Part shown: piece by piece, positions 34,291 to 43,123 of the stretch
Position numbering within the stretch: position 1 is the first letter of the stretch
Layout of the letters: every line of letters begins with the position of its first letter
Source: Fenollaria timonensis
Lineage (GTDB): Bacteria; Bacillota; Clostridia; Tissierellales; Peptoniphilaceae
DNA: 64,000 bases
Direction of reading: 5' to 3'
Assembly (NCBI RefSeq): GCF_001457835.1
Contig: NZ_LN898230.1
Location: 203,600 to 267,599 of the forward strand
Position numbers and translations under genes: made by a program
Notes under the pieces: model-generated
The model's database searches: none
What the model saw: the letters and a program-made list of their open reading frames with translations, nothing else
Told to the model about the DNA's origin: nothing

Positions 34291-34299
34291 GGTGATTTT

Positions 34300-34977
34300 T
34301 TGTTACAAAAGATATTAGAACCAATATTTACATTTTTATATATATTAATAATCATCGTTATGGATAATTTTATCAACAAGTATAATTATGCTGATAAGGA
34401 TTTTAAGCTGCAAAGTATATTTACAAAGACTTATGTGGTCTTCGTCACCGCCTTCTTAGGCATCAGGACTTATGCTTTGTTCTTAAACGATGACGAAAAG
34501 ATAATAAGGCTTACAAACATCTCTTTGTTTATAAGTTCACTTATGGTGCCAATACTACTGATAATATTTTATTATCTAGCGGCTAAATCGCTTCGCAAGA
34601 GAAGAATGCCTGAGGCGTCGAGCATAATATATTTACTTGTGGCGATACTATTAATATTAACACTACTACCACAAAATGGCTGGTTCCAAGACAGAATCAG
34701 TAGATTTATGGAAGTCTTTAGGACCATAGTCACGCTCGTACTAACGGTACTAATCTTTATGAGTGTATTTAGGAATGCCGTCAGACGAAGAAACGTCTCT
34801 ATACAGAGGGCGTCCTTAATATTCTTTTTAGCGGGACTATTCTACAGTCTAGCTAATCTTCTAAAGGCTGTTAGGGTAAAGAACATATTTTATGTATTAA
34901 GTTTAGTACTTATACTAATTATGATATATTCGTGGTACAGAACCATTCGCAAAAAAACTGAAATATATAGAGTATAA
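34300..34977 (+). CDS. Integral membrane protein of unknown function
   Basis: The product has 225 residues. TTG at 34300 follows GAGGTGATTT. Six or seven hydrophobic segments are visible (about residues 7-23, 43-60, 73-96, 110-125, 137-158, 172-190 and 198-215), joined by short Arg/Lys-rich loops. I recognise no family or catalytic motif. It lies 9 bases after ispE and 11 before the decarboxylase, so it belongs to this long operon. Confidence 0.75.
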   Translation: MLQKILEPIFTFLYILIIIVMDNFINKYNYADKDFKLQSIFTKTYVVFVTAFLGIRTYALFLNDDEKIIRLTNISLFISSLMVPILLIIFYYLAAKSLRKRRMPEASSIIYLLVAILLILTLLPQNGWFQDRISRFMEVFRTIVTLVLTVLIFMSVFRNAVRRRNVSIQRASLIFFLAGLFYSLANLLKAVRVKNIFYVLSLVLILIMIYSWYRTIRKKTEIYRV

Positions 34978-34988
34978 AGGAGTTTTTA

Positions 34989-36401
34989 ATGAAAAGACCT
35001 GTTTTTGAAGCACTATCAAAATTAAAAGACGAAAATTCTGTATCTTTCCACATGCCTGGTCATAAGGGAAAGAACACGCTTTTCAACTGGGGCGACTACA
35101 TCCCAGCTATTGACACGACAGAAACTTATGGTATGGATAACCTACTTGAACCAAGAGGGGTTATTCTTGAGAGCGAGAAGGAAGCTGCTAAAGTATTTGG
35201 CGCAATGAACACTTTTTACGCTGTTAATGGCTCTACTGGAAGTATATACATCGCTATAGCGACTATAACTAAGCCGGGTGATACTGTTATTGTTCAAAGA
35301 AACTGCCATAAATCAGTATATAATGCTTTGATACTAAATAGACTAAATCCTGTTTATGTATATCCAAAGTATAACGACGACTATCACGTATTAACTGGAG
35401 TTGACCCAGATGAAATCGAGGACTTAATCCTTGACAATCCTGAGGTAAAGGCTGTTATAGTAACTCACACTAACTACTACGGCATCGCTTCAGACCTTGA
35501 AAGGATAGCTGAGATCTGCCATAACTACGGTAAGATACTTATGGTTGACGAGGCTCACGGACCTCATATGAAGTTCGATGACAGACTACCTAAGTCAGCT
35601 CTTGAATGCGGCGCGGACATCGTTATTCACTCAACTCATAAGACGCTAACTGGATTTACACAAACATCGATGATACATGTTGGCTCTGAAAGGATAGACA
35701 TCAATAAGCTAAAAGATAGATTCCAACTATATACAACTACATCACCATCGTATTTATTTACGCTATCGAACGAAACAGCTTGTGCGTATATGGACGGCGA
35801 AGGCAAAGAAAAGCTTCATCACAATGTAACTAAGTGCTTGGAATTTATTGAAGAGCTTAAAAAGATTGACAGAGTTGAAGTTTTTGAAGGCGATGACTTT
35901 GACAAAACTATCAAATCAAAGGATAACACTAAGATACTATTCAAGCTTGAAGGGGTTAAGGGCTCAAGACTTAGAAAAGAGCTTTATGAAAGACACAATA
36001 TTAGGCTTGAGATGAGTGACTACTACTACGCTCTAATATTTGCAACGCTAATGAATGAGGATGAAGACTACGAAAAACTTCTTGAAGCGATCAAAGACTT
36101 ATCAAAGAACTTATCTTACGAAGAGGTTAAACATATAAAGGTTAATATGCCTGATCCGAAGATCATAATCAGACCAGCGGATGCATATTACTCATCAAAG
36201 AAGATAATTAGCCTAAAGGACTCACTTGGAGAGATAGTTACTTCACCAATAATTCCTTATCCACCTGGAGTGCCACTACTAGTGCCAGGCGAAGAAATTA
36301 CTGAAGAGATACTTGATCACATACAATTCCTTAAGGAGTCAGACCTAAACATAGTTGGCTTACTTGGAGACGATCAAGACTCATTGGTTGTAGTTGACTA
36401 A
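34989..36401 (+). CDS. Orn/Lys/Arg decarboxylase-family PLP enzyme
   Basis: The product has 470 residues. It starts with the family pattern SFHMPGHKGK and has HTNYYGIASDLERIAEI, MVDEAHGPHMKF (PLP-binding Asp) and the lysine motif STHKTLTGFTQTS. The C-terminal domain is short, as in B. subtilis YaaO and SpeA rather than the long inducible enzymes. It would make a polyamine precursor, with agmatine or cadaverine possible. Its stop overlaps the tmk start (TAATG), as in the yaaO-tmk order of B. subtilis. Confidence 0.92.
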   Translation: MKRPVFEALSKLKDENSVSFHMPGHKGKNTLFNWGDYIPAIDTTETYGMDNLLEPRGVILESEKEAAKVFGAMNTFYAVNGSTGSIYIAIATITKPGDTVIVQRNCHKSVYNALILNRLNPVYVYPKYNDDYHVLTGVDPDEIEDLILDNPEVKAVIVTHTNYYGIASDLERIAEICHNYGKILMVDEAHGPHMKFDDRLPKSALECGADIVIHSTHKTLTGFTQTSMIHVGSERIDINKLKDRFQLYTTTSPSYLFTLSNETACAYMDGEGKEKLHHNVTKCLEFIEELKKIDRVEVFEGDDFDKTIKSKDNTKILFKLEGVKGSRLRKELYERHNIRLEMSDYYYALIFATLMNEDEDYEKLLEAIKDLSKNLSYEEVKHIKVNMPDPKIIIRPADAYYSSKKIISLKDSLGEIVTSPIIPYPPGVPLLVPGEEITEEILDHIQFLKESDLNIVGLLGDDQDSLVVVD

Positions 36402-37027
36402 TGAAGGGACTAGTTATCGCTCTTGAGGGTCAAGACGGAACCGGCAAGAGCACTGTAATAGATGCAATCACAGGCTACTTCGATGAGATGGGCCTTGATT
36501 ATATAAACGCGAGAGAGCCGGGATCGACTGATATTGGCGAGAAGATAAGAGATATCTTAGCTGACAAAGCTAATAAGGATATGGATTATCACACAGAGGC
36601 ACTTCTCTTCGCAGCATCAAGATCCGAGCTATACGACAAGGTGATTAAGCCAAATGTAAGCAAGGGCACCTCTGTCATATTAGATAGATTCTTACTATCG
36701 TCACTTGCTTATCAAGGCGTAGTGAGAGGACTTGGCGTAGATGAGGTCATGAAGATAAATGATTTTTTCTTAGATGGCTTTAGACCCGACCTTACTATAC
36801 TTATGGATTTGGATGCGAAAGAATCTTATGAAAGACTTAAAAAGCTTGGTGAGCTTGACAGGATAGAGTCTTTAGGAGAGGACTTTCAAGAGAGGGTTCA
36901 CATAGCATACTTAAAGCTTTATGAAGAAAATCACATGAAGCTAATTAAATTGGATGGTACTAAGGACAGAGAGAGCCTTGCTCACGAAGCCTTAGAGGAA
37001 GTAAAAAAATTAATGAAGGAGTGTTAG
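36401..37027 (+). CDS. tmk: Thymidylate kinase
   Basis: The product has 208 residues. The P-loop is ALEGQDGTGKST, followed by the DRX motif (VILDRFLLSSLAYQG) and a LID region (ELDRIESLGEDFQERV). It converts dTMP to dTDP. It sits between the decarboxylase and the c-di-AMP receptor gene, a conserved Firmicutes order. Confidence 0.95.
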   Translation: MKGLVIALEGQDGTGKSTVIDAITGYFDEMGLDYINAREPGSTDIGEKIRDILADKANKDMDYHTEALLFAASRSELYDKVIKPNVSKGTSVILDRFLLSSLAYQGVVRGLGVDEVMKINDFFLDGFRPDLTILMDLDAKESYERLKKLGELDRIESLGEDFQERVHIAYLKLYEENHMKLIKLDGTKDRESLAHEALEEVKKLMKEC

Positions 37028-37028
37028 T

Positions 37029-37355
37029 ATGAAACTAATTGTAGCAATCGTTCAAGATCAAGATGTTAATGCACTAATGGATGCTCTTACAGAAAAAAAG
37101 TATAGAGTAACAAAGCTTTCTTCAACAGGCGGCTTTTTAAAATCTGGCAACACTACATTACTTATAGGTGTTGAAGATGACAAAGTAAATGAAGTTAAGG
37201 AACTTGTTGATCATAATTGCAAGACAAGAGAGATAACTACATCTTTACTTACTGTAACTATGCCTGGAGATACTTTTGTTCCATATCCACTTGAAGTAAA
37301 AGTTGGTGGAGCGACATTATTTGTATTAAACGTAGAAGAATTTTTAAGAGTTTAG
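37029..37355 (+). CDS. darA: Cyclic-di-AMP receptor, PII-like (DarA/PstA)
   Basis: The product has 108 residues of the DUF970 family. It has the PII-like core MKLIVAIVQDQDVNALMDAL, the ligand loop region KLSSTGGFLKSGNTTLLIGV, and VTMPGDTFVPYPLEVKVGGA. It binds cyclic di-AMP as a trimer; its downstream target is unknown. Position between tmk and holB agrees with yaaQ. Confidence 0.92.
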   Translation: MKLIVAIVQDQDVNALMDALTEKKYRVTKLSSTGGFLKSGNTTLLIGVEDDKVNEVKELVDHNCKTREITTSLLTVTMPGDTFVPYPLEVKVGGATLFVLNVEEFLRV

Positions 37356-37365
37356 GAGTAAATTT

Positions 37366-38283
37366 GTGTTTGAGAAAATATTTGGGAATGATGAAGTAAA
37401 AAAAATACTTTATAACGATATCAATAATAATAAAATTGTATCGTCCTATATTTTTGAAGGCAAAGACAGTGATTATCTAGAAAGCCTTGCGATGGAATTT
37501 GCAGGGCTTCTTCTTAAGTCAAAAATTCCTGAGAAAAAAGCAGACTTTGCTTTGTTTGGTAAGAGTGATAAGATCAAGAAAGAAGACGCTCAAACGATAG
37601 CAAAGGATGTTTACATAAGGCCCTTCGAGCTAGATCGAAAGGTCTATATGCTTCTGGGCGCAGAAGACATTCAAGTCGAGAGCCAAAATGTTTTATTAAA
37701 AACGCTTGAGGAGGCGCCAAGCTATGTTGTAGTCATCTTAGTTACTAAGAGCCTTAACATGATACTTGACACTATCATCTCAAGAAGCAAAGTTATTAGA
37801 GTAATGCCTCTTAGTAAAAATGAGCTTATGGATTATATTAATGAAAATTATCCGAAGCTTGATAATAAAGAGCTCTACGCATCCATTGCCATGGGCGATA
37901 TAAGTGCGCTTAAATCCTTTATTGAAGATGAAAACCAGATGCAGCTCAGAAAGAGGGGCATAGCGGCAGCCATAAACGTATTAAAGGCAAAGCGTTATGA
38001 GAGCATTAAGGACCTTGCGTTTTTAGAAGAAAATAAAGATAATATTGAAAAAATACTTACATACTTTGAAATTTTTATCAAGGATATAGCCTCGAGCGAA
38101 GAAAGGATAATTAATCTTGACTACAAAGACGAGATTAAAAGCCTTAAATGGCTCGCTCTATATGACTTGGTTGACAGCATTGACATGATAGAAGAGACTA
38201 AAAGATACTTGGGTAACAGCGGCAATTTTAGACTGCATCTCGAGACTTTAGTTTTAAATATGATAGAAAAATTTGATAGGTGA
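37366..38283 (+). CDS. holB: DNA polymerase III delta' subunit
   Basis: The product has 305 residues from GTG 37366, with AGGAG upstream. It begins FEKIFGNDEVKKILYNDI and has the clamp-loader motifs NVLLKTLEEAPSYVVVILVT and ISRSKVIRVMPLS. There is no zinc module and the Walker A is degenerate, as expected for delta'. It is part of the clamp loader complex. Confidence 0.9.
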   Translation: MFEKIFGNDEVKKILYNDINNNKIVSSYIFEGKDSDYLESLAMEFAGLLLKSKIPEKKADFALFGKSDKIKKEDAQTIAKDVYIRPFELDRKVYMLLGAEDIQVESQNVLLKTLEEAPSYVVVILVTKSLNMILDTIISRSKVIRVMPLSKNELMDYINENYPKLDNKELYASIAMGDISALKSFIEDENQMQLRKRGIAAAINVLKAKRYESIKDLAFLEENKDNIEKILTYFEIFIKDIASSEERIINLDYKDEIKSLKWLALYDLVDSIDMIEETKRYLGNSGNFRLHLETLVLNMIEKFDR

Positions 38284-38287
38284 TTAA

Positions 38288-39178
38288 ATGAATAAAAAAA
38301 TAATAGGCGTAAGATTTAAGCCCATAGGAAAGATATTTTACTTCGACCCTATGGAGCAAGAATTTACTACTGATGACAAGGTCGTAGTTGAGACTGTTAG
38401 AGGTCTTGAGCTAGGTGATGTTGTCATCGCAAACAAGGAGATAGACCTTGATGAATTTGGCATACCTCTTAAGCCAATCATCAGAAAGGCGACTGAGAGG
38501 GACATTGCTCAAAAGCTTGACAATGACAAGAGAAAGGATGAAGCGAGAGAGATATTTGTTCAAAAGAATGAAGAATATGGTCTTGGAATGAACTTACTTG
38601 ACGTTGACTTCACTCTTGATTTAAACAAAGTCATCTTTTTCTTTACAGCTGAGGACCGTGTTGACTTTAGAGAGCTAGTTAAGGATCTTGCAAGAATATT
38701 TAGAATGCGTATCGAGCTTAGACAAGTTGGCGTCAGAGACGAAGCAAAGTGCATACCGTCAGTTGGTAAGTGTGGCAGAAAGACTTGTTGCTCGTCATTC
38801 TTGGGTGACTTCTCCCCTATAAGCATAAGTCTTGCGAAGAACCAAGACTTAACGCTTAACGGAAGCAAGCTATCTGGCCTTTGCGGTAGACTTATGTGCT
38901 GCTTAAACTATGAGGCGGATCAATATAACGAGCTCGTTGGCAAGATGCCTAAGATAGGCGCGATAGTTATTACTGATAAGGGTAAGGGCGTTGTTATTGA
39001 CAGATACATTCTTAAGCAATCCTTAAAGGTCGAGCTTAAGGAAGGCGACAACGTAGGTAAGCTAGTGCTTACATTTGCTGATGAGGTTAAAGACACGGGC
39101 AAAATCGATAAAAACTACATTCAAGAATCATATACAGATGATGATAATGAAGATATTAAGAATATAGAAGGTGACTAG
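38288..39178 (+). CDS. ricT: PSP1-domain protein RicT (YaaT)
   Basis: The product has 296 residues. The PSP1 core holds RFKPIGKIFYFDPMEQEF, FTAEDRVDFRELVKDLARIF, RMRIELRQVGVRDEAK and a cysteine-rich stretch (IPSVGKCGRKTCCSSFLGDF, then LSGLCGRLMCCLNYE), where YaaT holds an iron-sulfur cluster with RicA and RicF. It assists RNase Y-dependent mRNA maturation. It follows holB, as in B. subtilis. RicA and RicF are not in the window. Confidence 0.93.
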   Translation: MNKKIIGVRFKPIGKIFYFDPMEQEFTTDDKVVVETVRGLELGDVVIANKEIDLDEFGIPLKPIIRKATERDIAQKLDNDKRKDEAREIFVQKNEEYGLGMNLLDVDFTLDLNKVIFFFTAEDRVDFRELVKDLARIFRMRIELRQVGVRDEAKCIPSVGKCGRKTCCSSFLGDFSPISISLAKNQDLTLNGSKLSGLCGRLMCCLNYEADQYNELVGKMPKIGAIVITDKGKGVVIDRYILKQSLKVELKEGDNVGKLVLTFADEVKDTGKIDKNYIQESYTDDDNEDIKNIEGD

Positions 39179-39817
39179 ATGTTTATACAAGATAAAAAAT
39201 TACTTATTGAATACGCTAAAAAGATGATTATAGATGAGCTAAGCGTTGGCACAGCTGGCAATCTAAGTATATACGACCCAGATGAAAAGGCGATGGTTAT
39301 CACGCCATCGGGCATTCCATACGATCACATGAACTTTGATGACCTTGTTGTTATGGACCTAGATCTAAATATACTTGAGGGAAAGAACAAGCCATCGACA
39401 GAATCATTTTTACACGCACTTGTTTATAAGAACAGACCTGAGATAAGAAGCATTGTTCATACACACTCGATATATGCAACTAGCTACAGCACACTACGCA
39501 AGCCGCTTGGAGCGTTTCACTACATCATGGCGGACCTTGGTGGTGAAGACATAAAGTGCGCTGAGTACGCTACATTCGGCACACAAGAGCTAGCTGAGGC
39601 GGCTCTTAAAGCACTTGCCGATAGAAAGGGCTGTTTACTTGCTAATCACGGCGTCTTAGCACTAGGCAAGGAACTTAGAGAAGCTTACTCCAATGCTAGA
39701 ACCATAGAATACATCGCGAAGATGTATCACATAGTGCGCTTCGAAGACGATGTTCACGTATTAAGCAAAAAAGATATAGATGCAGTTATTGAAAGGATGA
39801 AGTCCTATGGACAATAA
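39179..39817 (+). CDS. Class II aldolase (fuculose-phosphate aldolase type)
   Basis: The product has 212 residues and starts right after the ricT stop. Substrate and metal motifs: GTAGNLSIYDPDEKAMVITPSG (split here by family loops), KPSTESFLHALVYKNRPEIR, and the zinc ligands VHTHSIYATSYS and ANHGVLAL. It splits a ketose-1-phosphate into dihydroxyacetone phosphate and an aldehyde. Next to an MtnA-type isomerase with a 10-base overlap, it fits the aldolase step of the DHAP shunt that disposes of 5-deoxyribose or 5-methylthioribose phosphates. Confidence 0.88.
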   Translation: MFIQDKKLLIEYAKKMIIDELSVGTAGNLSIYDPDEKAMVITPSGIPYDHMNFDDLVVMDLDLNILEGKNKPSTESFLHALVYKNRPEIRSIVHTHSIYATSYSTLRKPLGAFHYIMADLGGEDIKCAEYATFGTQELAEAALKALADRKGCLLANHGVLALGKELREAYSNARTIEYIAKMYHIVRFEDDVHVLSKKDIDAVIERMKSYGQ

Positions 39818-40865
39818 AGATAGGATGGACAAGGACCTTGGCTTTATGCTAAAGTACGAGAATGTTGCTTGGTTTGAAGACGGCAAGGTTAAGATACTTG
39901 ATAGAAGAGTCTACCCGATTGAAACGCGCTACGAAATTTGCTCGAACTATAAAGAAGTGAGAGACGCGATTAAGAACATGGTTACTCAAAGCGCTGGTCC
40001 ATATACAGCCGCTTTTATGGGCATGGCACTCGCCGCATACGAAGCAAAAGACTTTACTGAAGGTAAATTCATTAAGCATATGAACGAAGCAAAGCTAGCC
40101 CTTGCCAATGCTAGAGAAACAACATCTTTTAGAATGATGCAAGTAACTCAAAGAGCCTATGATATTGCCAAGGATGCGATAGAGAAGGACCTAGTTCCAT
40201 ACGAAGAGATATTCAAAGGAGCAGTCGAATCACTAGAGAGAAGGTACTCAGCCATAAACGAGGTGGCAAAGAACTTAGCAAAGCTAATGCCTGATGAAGG
40301 CGCCATCATGACGCAATGCTTTGGCGAGACCATAGTCGGCTATATGATGCTTAGAGCGAAGGAGCTTGGCAAAAAGATCAAAGTTTATTGCCCAGAGACA
40401 AGACCATTCTTACAAGGGGCGAGACTAACAGCCTCAGTACTAAGGAGTCAAGGCGAGGACGTGACAGTCATCACTGACAATATGGGCGCGTGGACGATGA
40501 AGGAGAAAAACATTAGTTTATTCACTTCAGCAGCTGACAGTATCACTAAGGAAGGCTACGTTGTTAACAAGGTAGGCACTTTGCAGCTCGCAATTTGTGC
40601 GAAATACATGGGTATACCGTACTTTGTAACAGGCATACCTGACCTAGGTAAATCGATTGACGATATAAGTATAGAAAAGAGAGACCCTCATGAAGCGACA
40701 TCCTTTATGGGCAAGAGCCATGTAATGAAGGGTGTTAAGGGATTTTATCCAGCCTTCGACGTGACACCGCCAGAACTAGTTTCGGCAGTCGTTACTGATA
40801 GAGGCGTCTTTGCACCATATGATTTAGCTTCATATGGCAATATGGGAGAAGTGGATTATTATTAA
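39807..40865 (+). CDS. mtnA: MtnA-type aldose-1-phosphate isomerase
   Basis: The product has 352 residues of the MtnA/eIF2B-alpha family. Key residues kept: the cysteine in GAIMTQCFGETI and the aspartate in LFTSAADSITKEG, plus CPETRPFLQGARLTA. The motifs differ from classical MtnA (THCN and GADRI), so the substrate could be 5-deoxyribose-1-phosphate as well as methylthioribose-1-phosphate. The product would be a ketose phosphate for the aldolase that precedes it. No kinase gene is next to the pair. Confidence 0.82.
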   Translation: MDNKDRMDKDLGFMLKYENVAWFEDGKVKILDRRVYPIETRYEICSNYKEVRDAIKNMVTQSAGPYTAAFMGMALAAYEAKDFTEGKFIKHMNEAKLALANARETTSFRMMQVTQRAYDIAKDAIEKDLVPYEEIFKGAVESLERRYSAINEVAKNLAKLMPDEGAIMTQCFGETIVGYMMLRAKELGKKIKVYCPETRPFLQGARLTASVLRSQGEDVTVITDNMGAWTMKEKNISLFTSAADSITKEGYVVNKVGTLQLAICAKYMGIPYFVTGIPDLGKSIDDISIEKRDPHEATSFMGKSHVMKGVKGFYPAFDVTPPELVSAVVTDRGVFAPYDLASYGNMGEVDYY

Positions 40866-40866
40866 A

Positions 40867-41952
40867 ATGTTTAAGGAAATGAATATTTACAAACAAATAC
40901 TCATCACTATAGCTGTGGTTTTAATCTTATTTCTTGCAGCGACTTTTGCTTTTCCTGATAAGGTAGTCGGCTTTTTGACTAAGCTTCATCTTAAGAGCGA
41001 GAAGACCCTTAGTCTTGATAAAGTTTATTCAAGGAATTTGACTTCAGATATGAGAGTTTGCTTTAGAGATGGCCACATCTATTATCATAAAGATGGTACT
41101 CTCGTTATGACTGGGATGAGCGACGAAGAACTTATGAGAAGGGACTTTGAAGCGAAGACTGCGAACGTGCTCTTTAAGGACAAGTACATCTACTCGACTG
41201 ATGCGCCAAATGGTATTGTTAATATTTTGAGCTACGATGACCTAAAGGACGTGAAGGATTTTAACTATGACGAAGCAATCTCATTTATAGATGAAAAGGG
41301 TGGCAGATACACTGCTTGGCTAAGCGACAACTTCAATGAAACGCTACGTGCTTATGACGACGACTTTACTGAGCGCTTTAGATACAAGGCACTAAACCCG
41401 ATACTCACATACAATGTCGACAAGGACTTTAAGACTATGCAGATAGCATCCTTCGACCCGTATTCAAGTGAGATCAAGGCCTCTTTGTACAAGGAGATCA
41501 ATAGAAAGGGCGAGAACAAACTTTATTACAAGTTTAACGACGAAGTCATTGCCTTTATCGCGGATCTTAAGGACATGAAGCTCGTTGCGACAAACAAGGC
41601 GCTATACTATATGCAAGAGGATGCTATTGTATTCAAAAAAGAGTACACAACTCTTAAGGACATAGCTGTCGATGGATCAAAAGTCTATTTGCTAGCAGAC
41701 GATAAGCTTATGACGCTTAATAATAAAGCTGAAGTTCTTGACGAACACACATTTAATCAAAATGTCAAGAGCATGCTTAAGTATAATAACGACTACATCG
41801 TTTACTCAGAAAGAGAAATCTATATACCATATAAGGCTAAGTACTATATGAAGGATATGCAAGAGGATATAAGAAATATTTATGTGAGCGGAGGCTTTAT
41901 CGCTGTAGTCTCTGATGAGAACATAACAATTTATTCAATAAAGATAGGCTAA
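40867..41952 (+). CDS. Membrane-anchored protein with beta-propeller-like repeats, function unknown
   Basis: The product has 361 residues from ATG 40867. One N-terminal anchor (IYKQILITIAVVLILFLAAT) is followed by a large extracytoplasmic part of repeating beta-strand blocks (KTANVLFKDKYIYSTDAPN, VDGSKVYLLADDKLMTLN, YVSGGFIAVVSDENITIYS) that resemble propeller blades. I recognise no named family. It follows the mtnA gene without a terminator. Confidence 0.7.
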   Translation: MFKEMNIYKQILITIAVVLILFLAATFAFPDKVVGFLTKLHLKSEKTLSLDKVYSRNLTSDMRVCFRDGHIYYHKDGTLVMTGMSDEELMRRDFEAKTANVLFKDKYIYSTDAPNGIVNILSYDDLKDVKDFNYDEAISFIDEKGGRYTAWLSDNFNETLRAYDDDFTERFRYKALNPILTYNVDKDFKTMQIASFDPYSSEIKASLYKEINRKGENKLYYKFNDEVIAFIADLKDMKLVATNKALYYMQEDAIVFKKEYTTLKDIAVDGSKVYLLADDKLMTLNNKAEVLDEHTFNQNVKSMLKYNNDYIVYSEREIYIPYKAKYYMKDMQEDIRNIYVSGGFIAVVSDENITIYSIKIG

Positions 41953-42035
41953 AGTATAAGAATTATTTATAATAGTATAAAATATCTTGACAGAAATCTA
42001 TTTTAAGTATAAATTATAAGTAGGAGGCGGTATTT

Positions 42036-42611
42036 ATGAAGGAAATAGATGCAAGAAAATTGGCATGTCCAAAGCCAGTTATATTAACAAAGAAAGAATT
42101 GGACGCAATGGAAACAGGTGTAGTATGCACACTTGTAGATAACAAGGTTGCTACTGAAAACTTATCAAGACTAGCTGAGTCAATGGGACTTAAGGCTACA
42201 GTTGAAGAAGTGGGCGAAGACTACAAAGTAACTATCAATAAAAATCACGCAGTTGAAGTAAAAGCTGATGACGAAACATTTGTTATAGGTGTAGGCACTA
42301 ACGTTATGGGTCACGGCGACGAAAAGCTTGGCGCAATACTTATCAAGAGCTTCATGTACACTGTTTCACAAACAGCTCCACTACCAAAGACTATAGTTTT
42401 CTTCAATGGCGGAGTTAAATTAACTTGTGAAGGCAGCGAAGTACTTGAAGACATTAAGAACATGGCTGACAATGGCGTTAAGATCATTTCATGCGGCACT
42501 TGTCTAGACTTCTACGGCTTAAAAGAAAAGCTTCAAGTTGGCGAAATCTCTAATATGTACACTATCTATGAAACATTAGAAAAGGCAGATAGAAACATAG
42601 TTTTATCATAA
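42036..42611 (+). CDS. yedF: YedF-family selenium-metabolism protein
   Basis: The product has 191 residues. The N-terminal TusA-like domain has the active cysteine in ARKLACPKPVILTKKEL; the C-terminal DsrE-like domain contains VKIISCGTCLDFYGLKEKL. This two-domain form is annotated as selenium-metabolism YedF and occurs near selenocysteine genes. TAGGAGG precedes the ATG, and a TTGACA box lies about 50 bases upstream. Its stop overlaps the next ATG. Confidence 0.9.
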   Translation: MKEIDARKLACPKPVILTKKELDAMETGVVCTLVDNKVATENLSRLAESMGLKATVEEVGEDYKVTINKNHAVEVKADDETFVIGVGTNVMGHGDEKLGAILIKSFMYTVSQTAPLPKTIVFFNGGVKLTCEGSEVLEDIKNMADNGVKIISCGTCLDFYGLKEKLQVGEISNMYTIYETLEKADRNIVLS

Positions 42612-42826
42612 TGAAGAGATACGTTTTAAGCTTCAACTCAACTCACCACGCAATACTTGCTGAAGGTGTGTTTAAGAGTGAAGCAATCGAGTACAAGATG
42701 ATACCAACACCAAGACACGTTAGCTTGTCTTGCGGCTTATCAATAGTCTTTAACAAGGACGATCTTGATAGAGTTAATAAACTTATCGAGGACAAGAAAA
42801 TCGAAGGCGAGGTCTTTGATTACTAA
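42611..42826 (+). CDS. DUF3343 protein, putative Se/S carrier
   Basis: The product has 71 residues. RYVLSFNSTHHAILAEGVFK and MIPTPRHVSLSCGLSIVF, with one cysteine, match DUF3343, which regularly accompanies YedF and is thought to carry sulfur or selenium. It overlaps both neighbours by one base and so is tightly coupled. Confidence 0.88.
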   Translation: MKRYVLSFNSTHHAILAEGVFKSEAIEYKMIPTPRHVSLSCGLSIVFNKDDLDRVNKLIEDKKIEGEVFDY

Positions 42827-43029
42827 TGCTTCTATATAAGTTAAATGACCTTGTTAAGATGAAGAAGGCCCACCCATGTGGCAGTGATGAATTTAAAATC
42901 ATCGCAATGGATGGAGCCGTCACTCTTAAGTGTAGTAAATGTGATAGAGTAATCGAGTTTACTAAAGAGGACTTTGAAAAGTACGTGAGAAAAATCTATA
43001 GAGACGGAAAATTTATTAGCATAAGATGA
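42826..43029 (+). CDS. DUF951 protein
   Basis: The product has 67 residues: KLNDLVKMKKAHPCGSDEFK and VTLKCSKCDRVIEF. The cysteine and CSKC pair suggest a small zinc-binding protein. DUF951 is common in Firmicutes and has no firm function. It is the last gene of the yedF operon. Confidence 0.88.
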   Translation: MLLYKLNDLVKMKKAHPCGSDEFKIIAMDGAVTLKCSKCDRVIEFTKEDFEKYVRKIYRDGKFISIR

Positions 43030-43067
43030 TGGAGATGCGATTATGATTTCGCATCTCTATTTTTTTG
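43030..43067 (+). terminator. Terminator of the yedF operon
   Basis: GGAGATGCG and CGCATCTC pair around ATTATGATTT and are followed by ATTTTTTT. Confidence 0.88.
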
Positions 43068-43077
43068 CGCGCAAATC

Positions 43078-43107
43078 AAAAATGGCGGCACTTTAAGTGC
43101 CGCCATC
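43078..43107 (-). terminator. Original terminator of the tryptophanase gene, now displaced
   Basis: A near-perfect palindrome (ATGGCGGCACTT with AAGTGCCGCCAT) is followed on the minus strand by TTTTTGATTT. It lies just beyond the left end of the ISL3 element. With the IS removed it would stand about 10 bases after the tryptophanase stop codon. Confidence 0.82.
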
Positions 43108-43123
43108 AGCGTATATAAATTAT

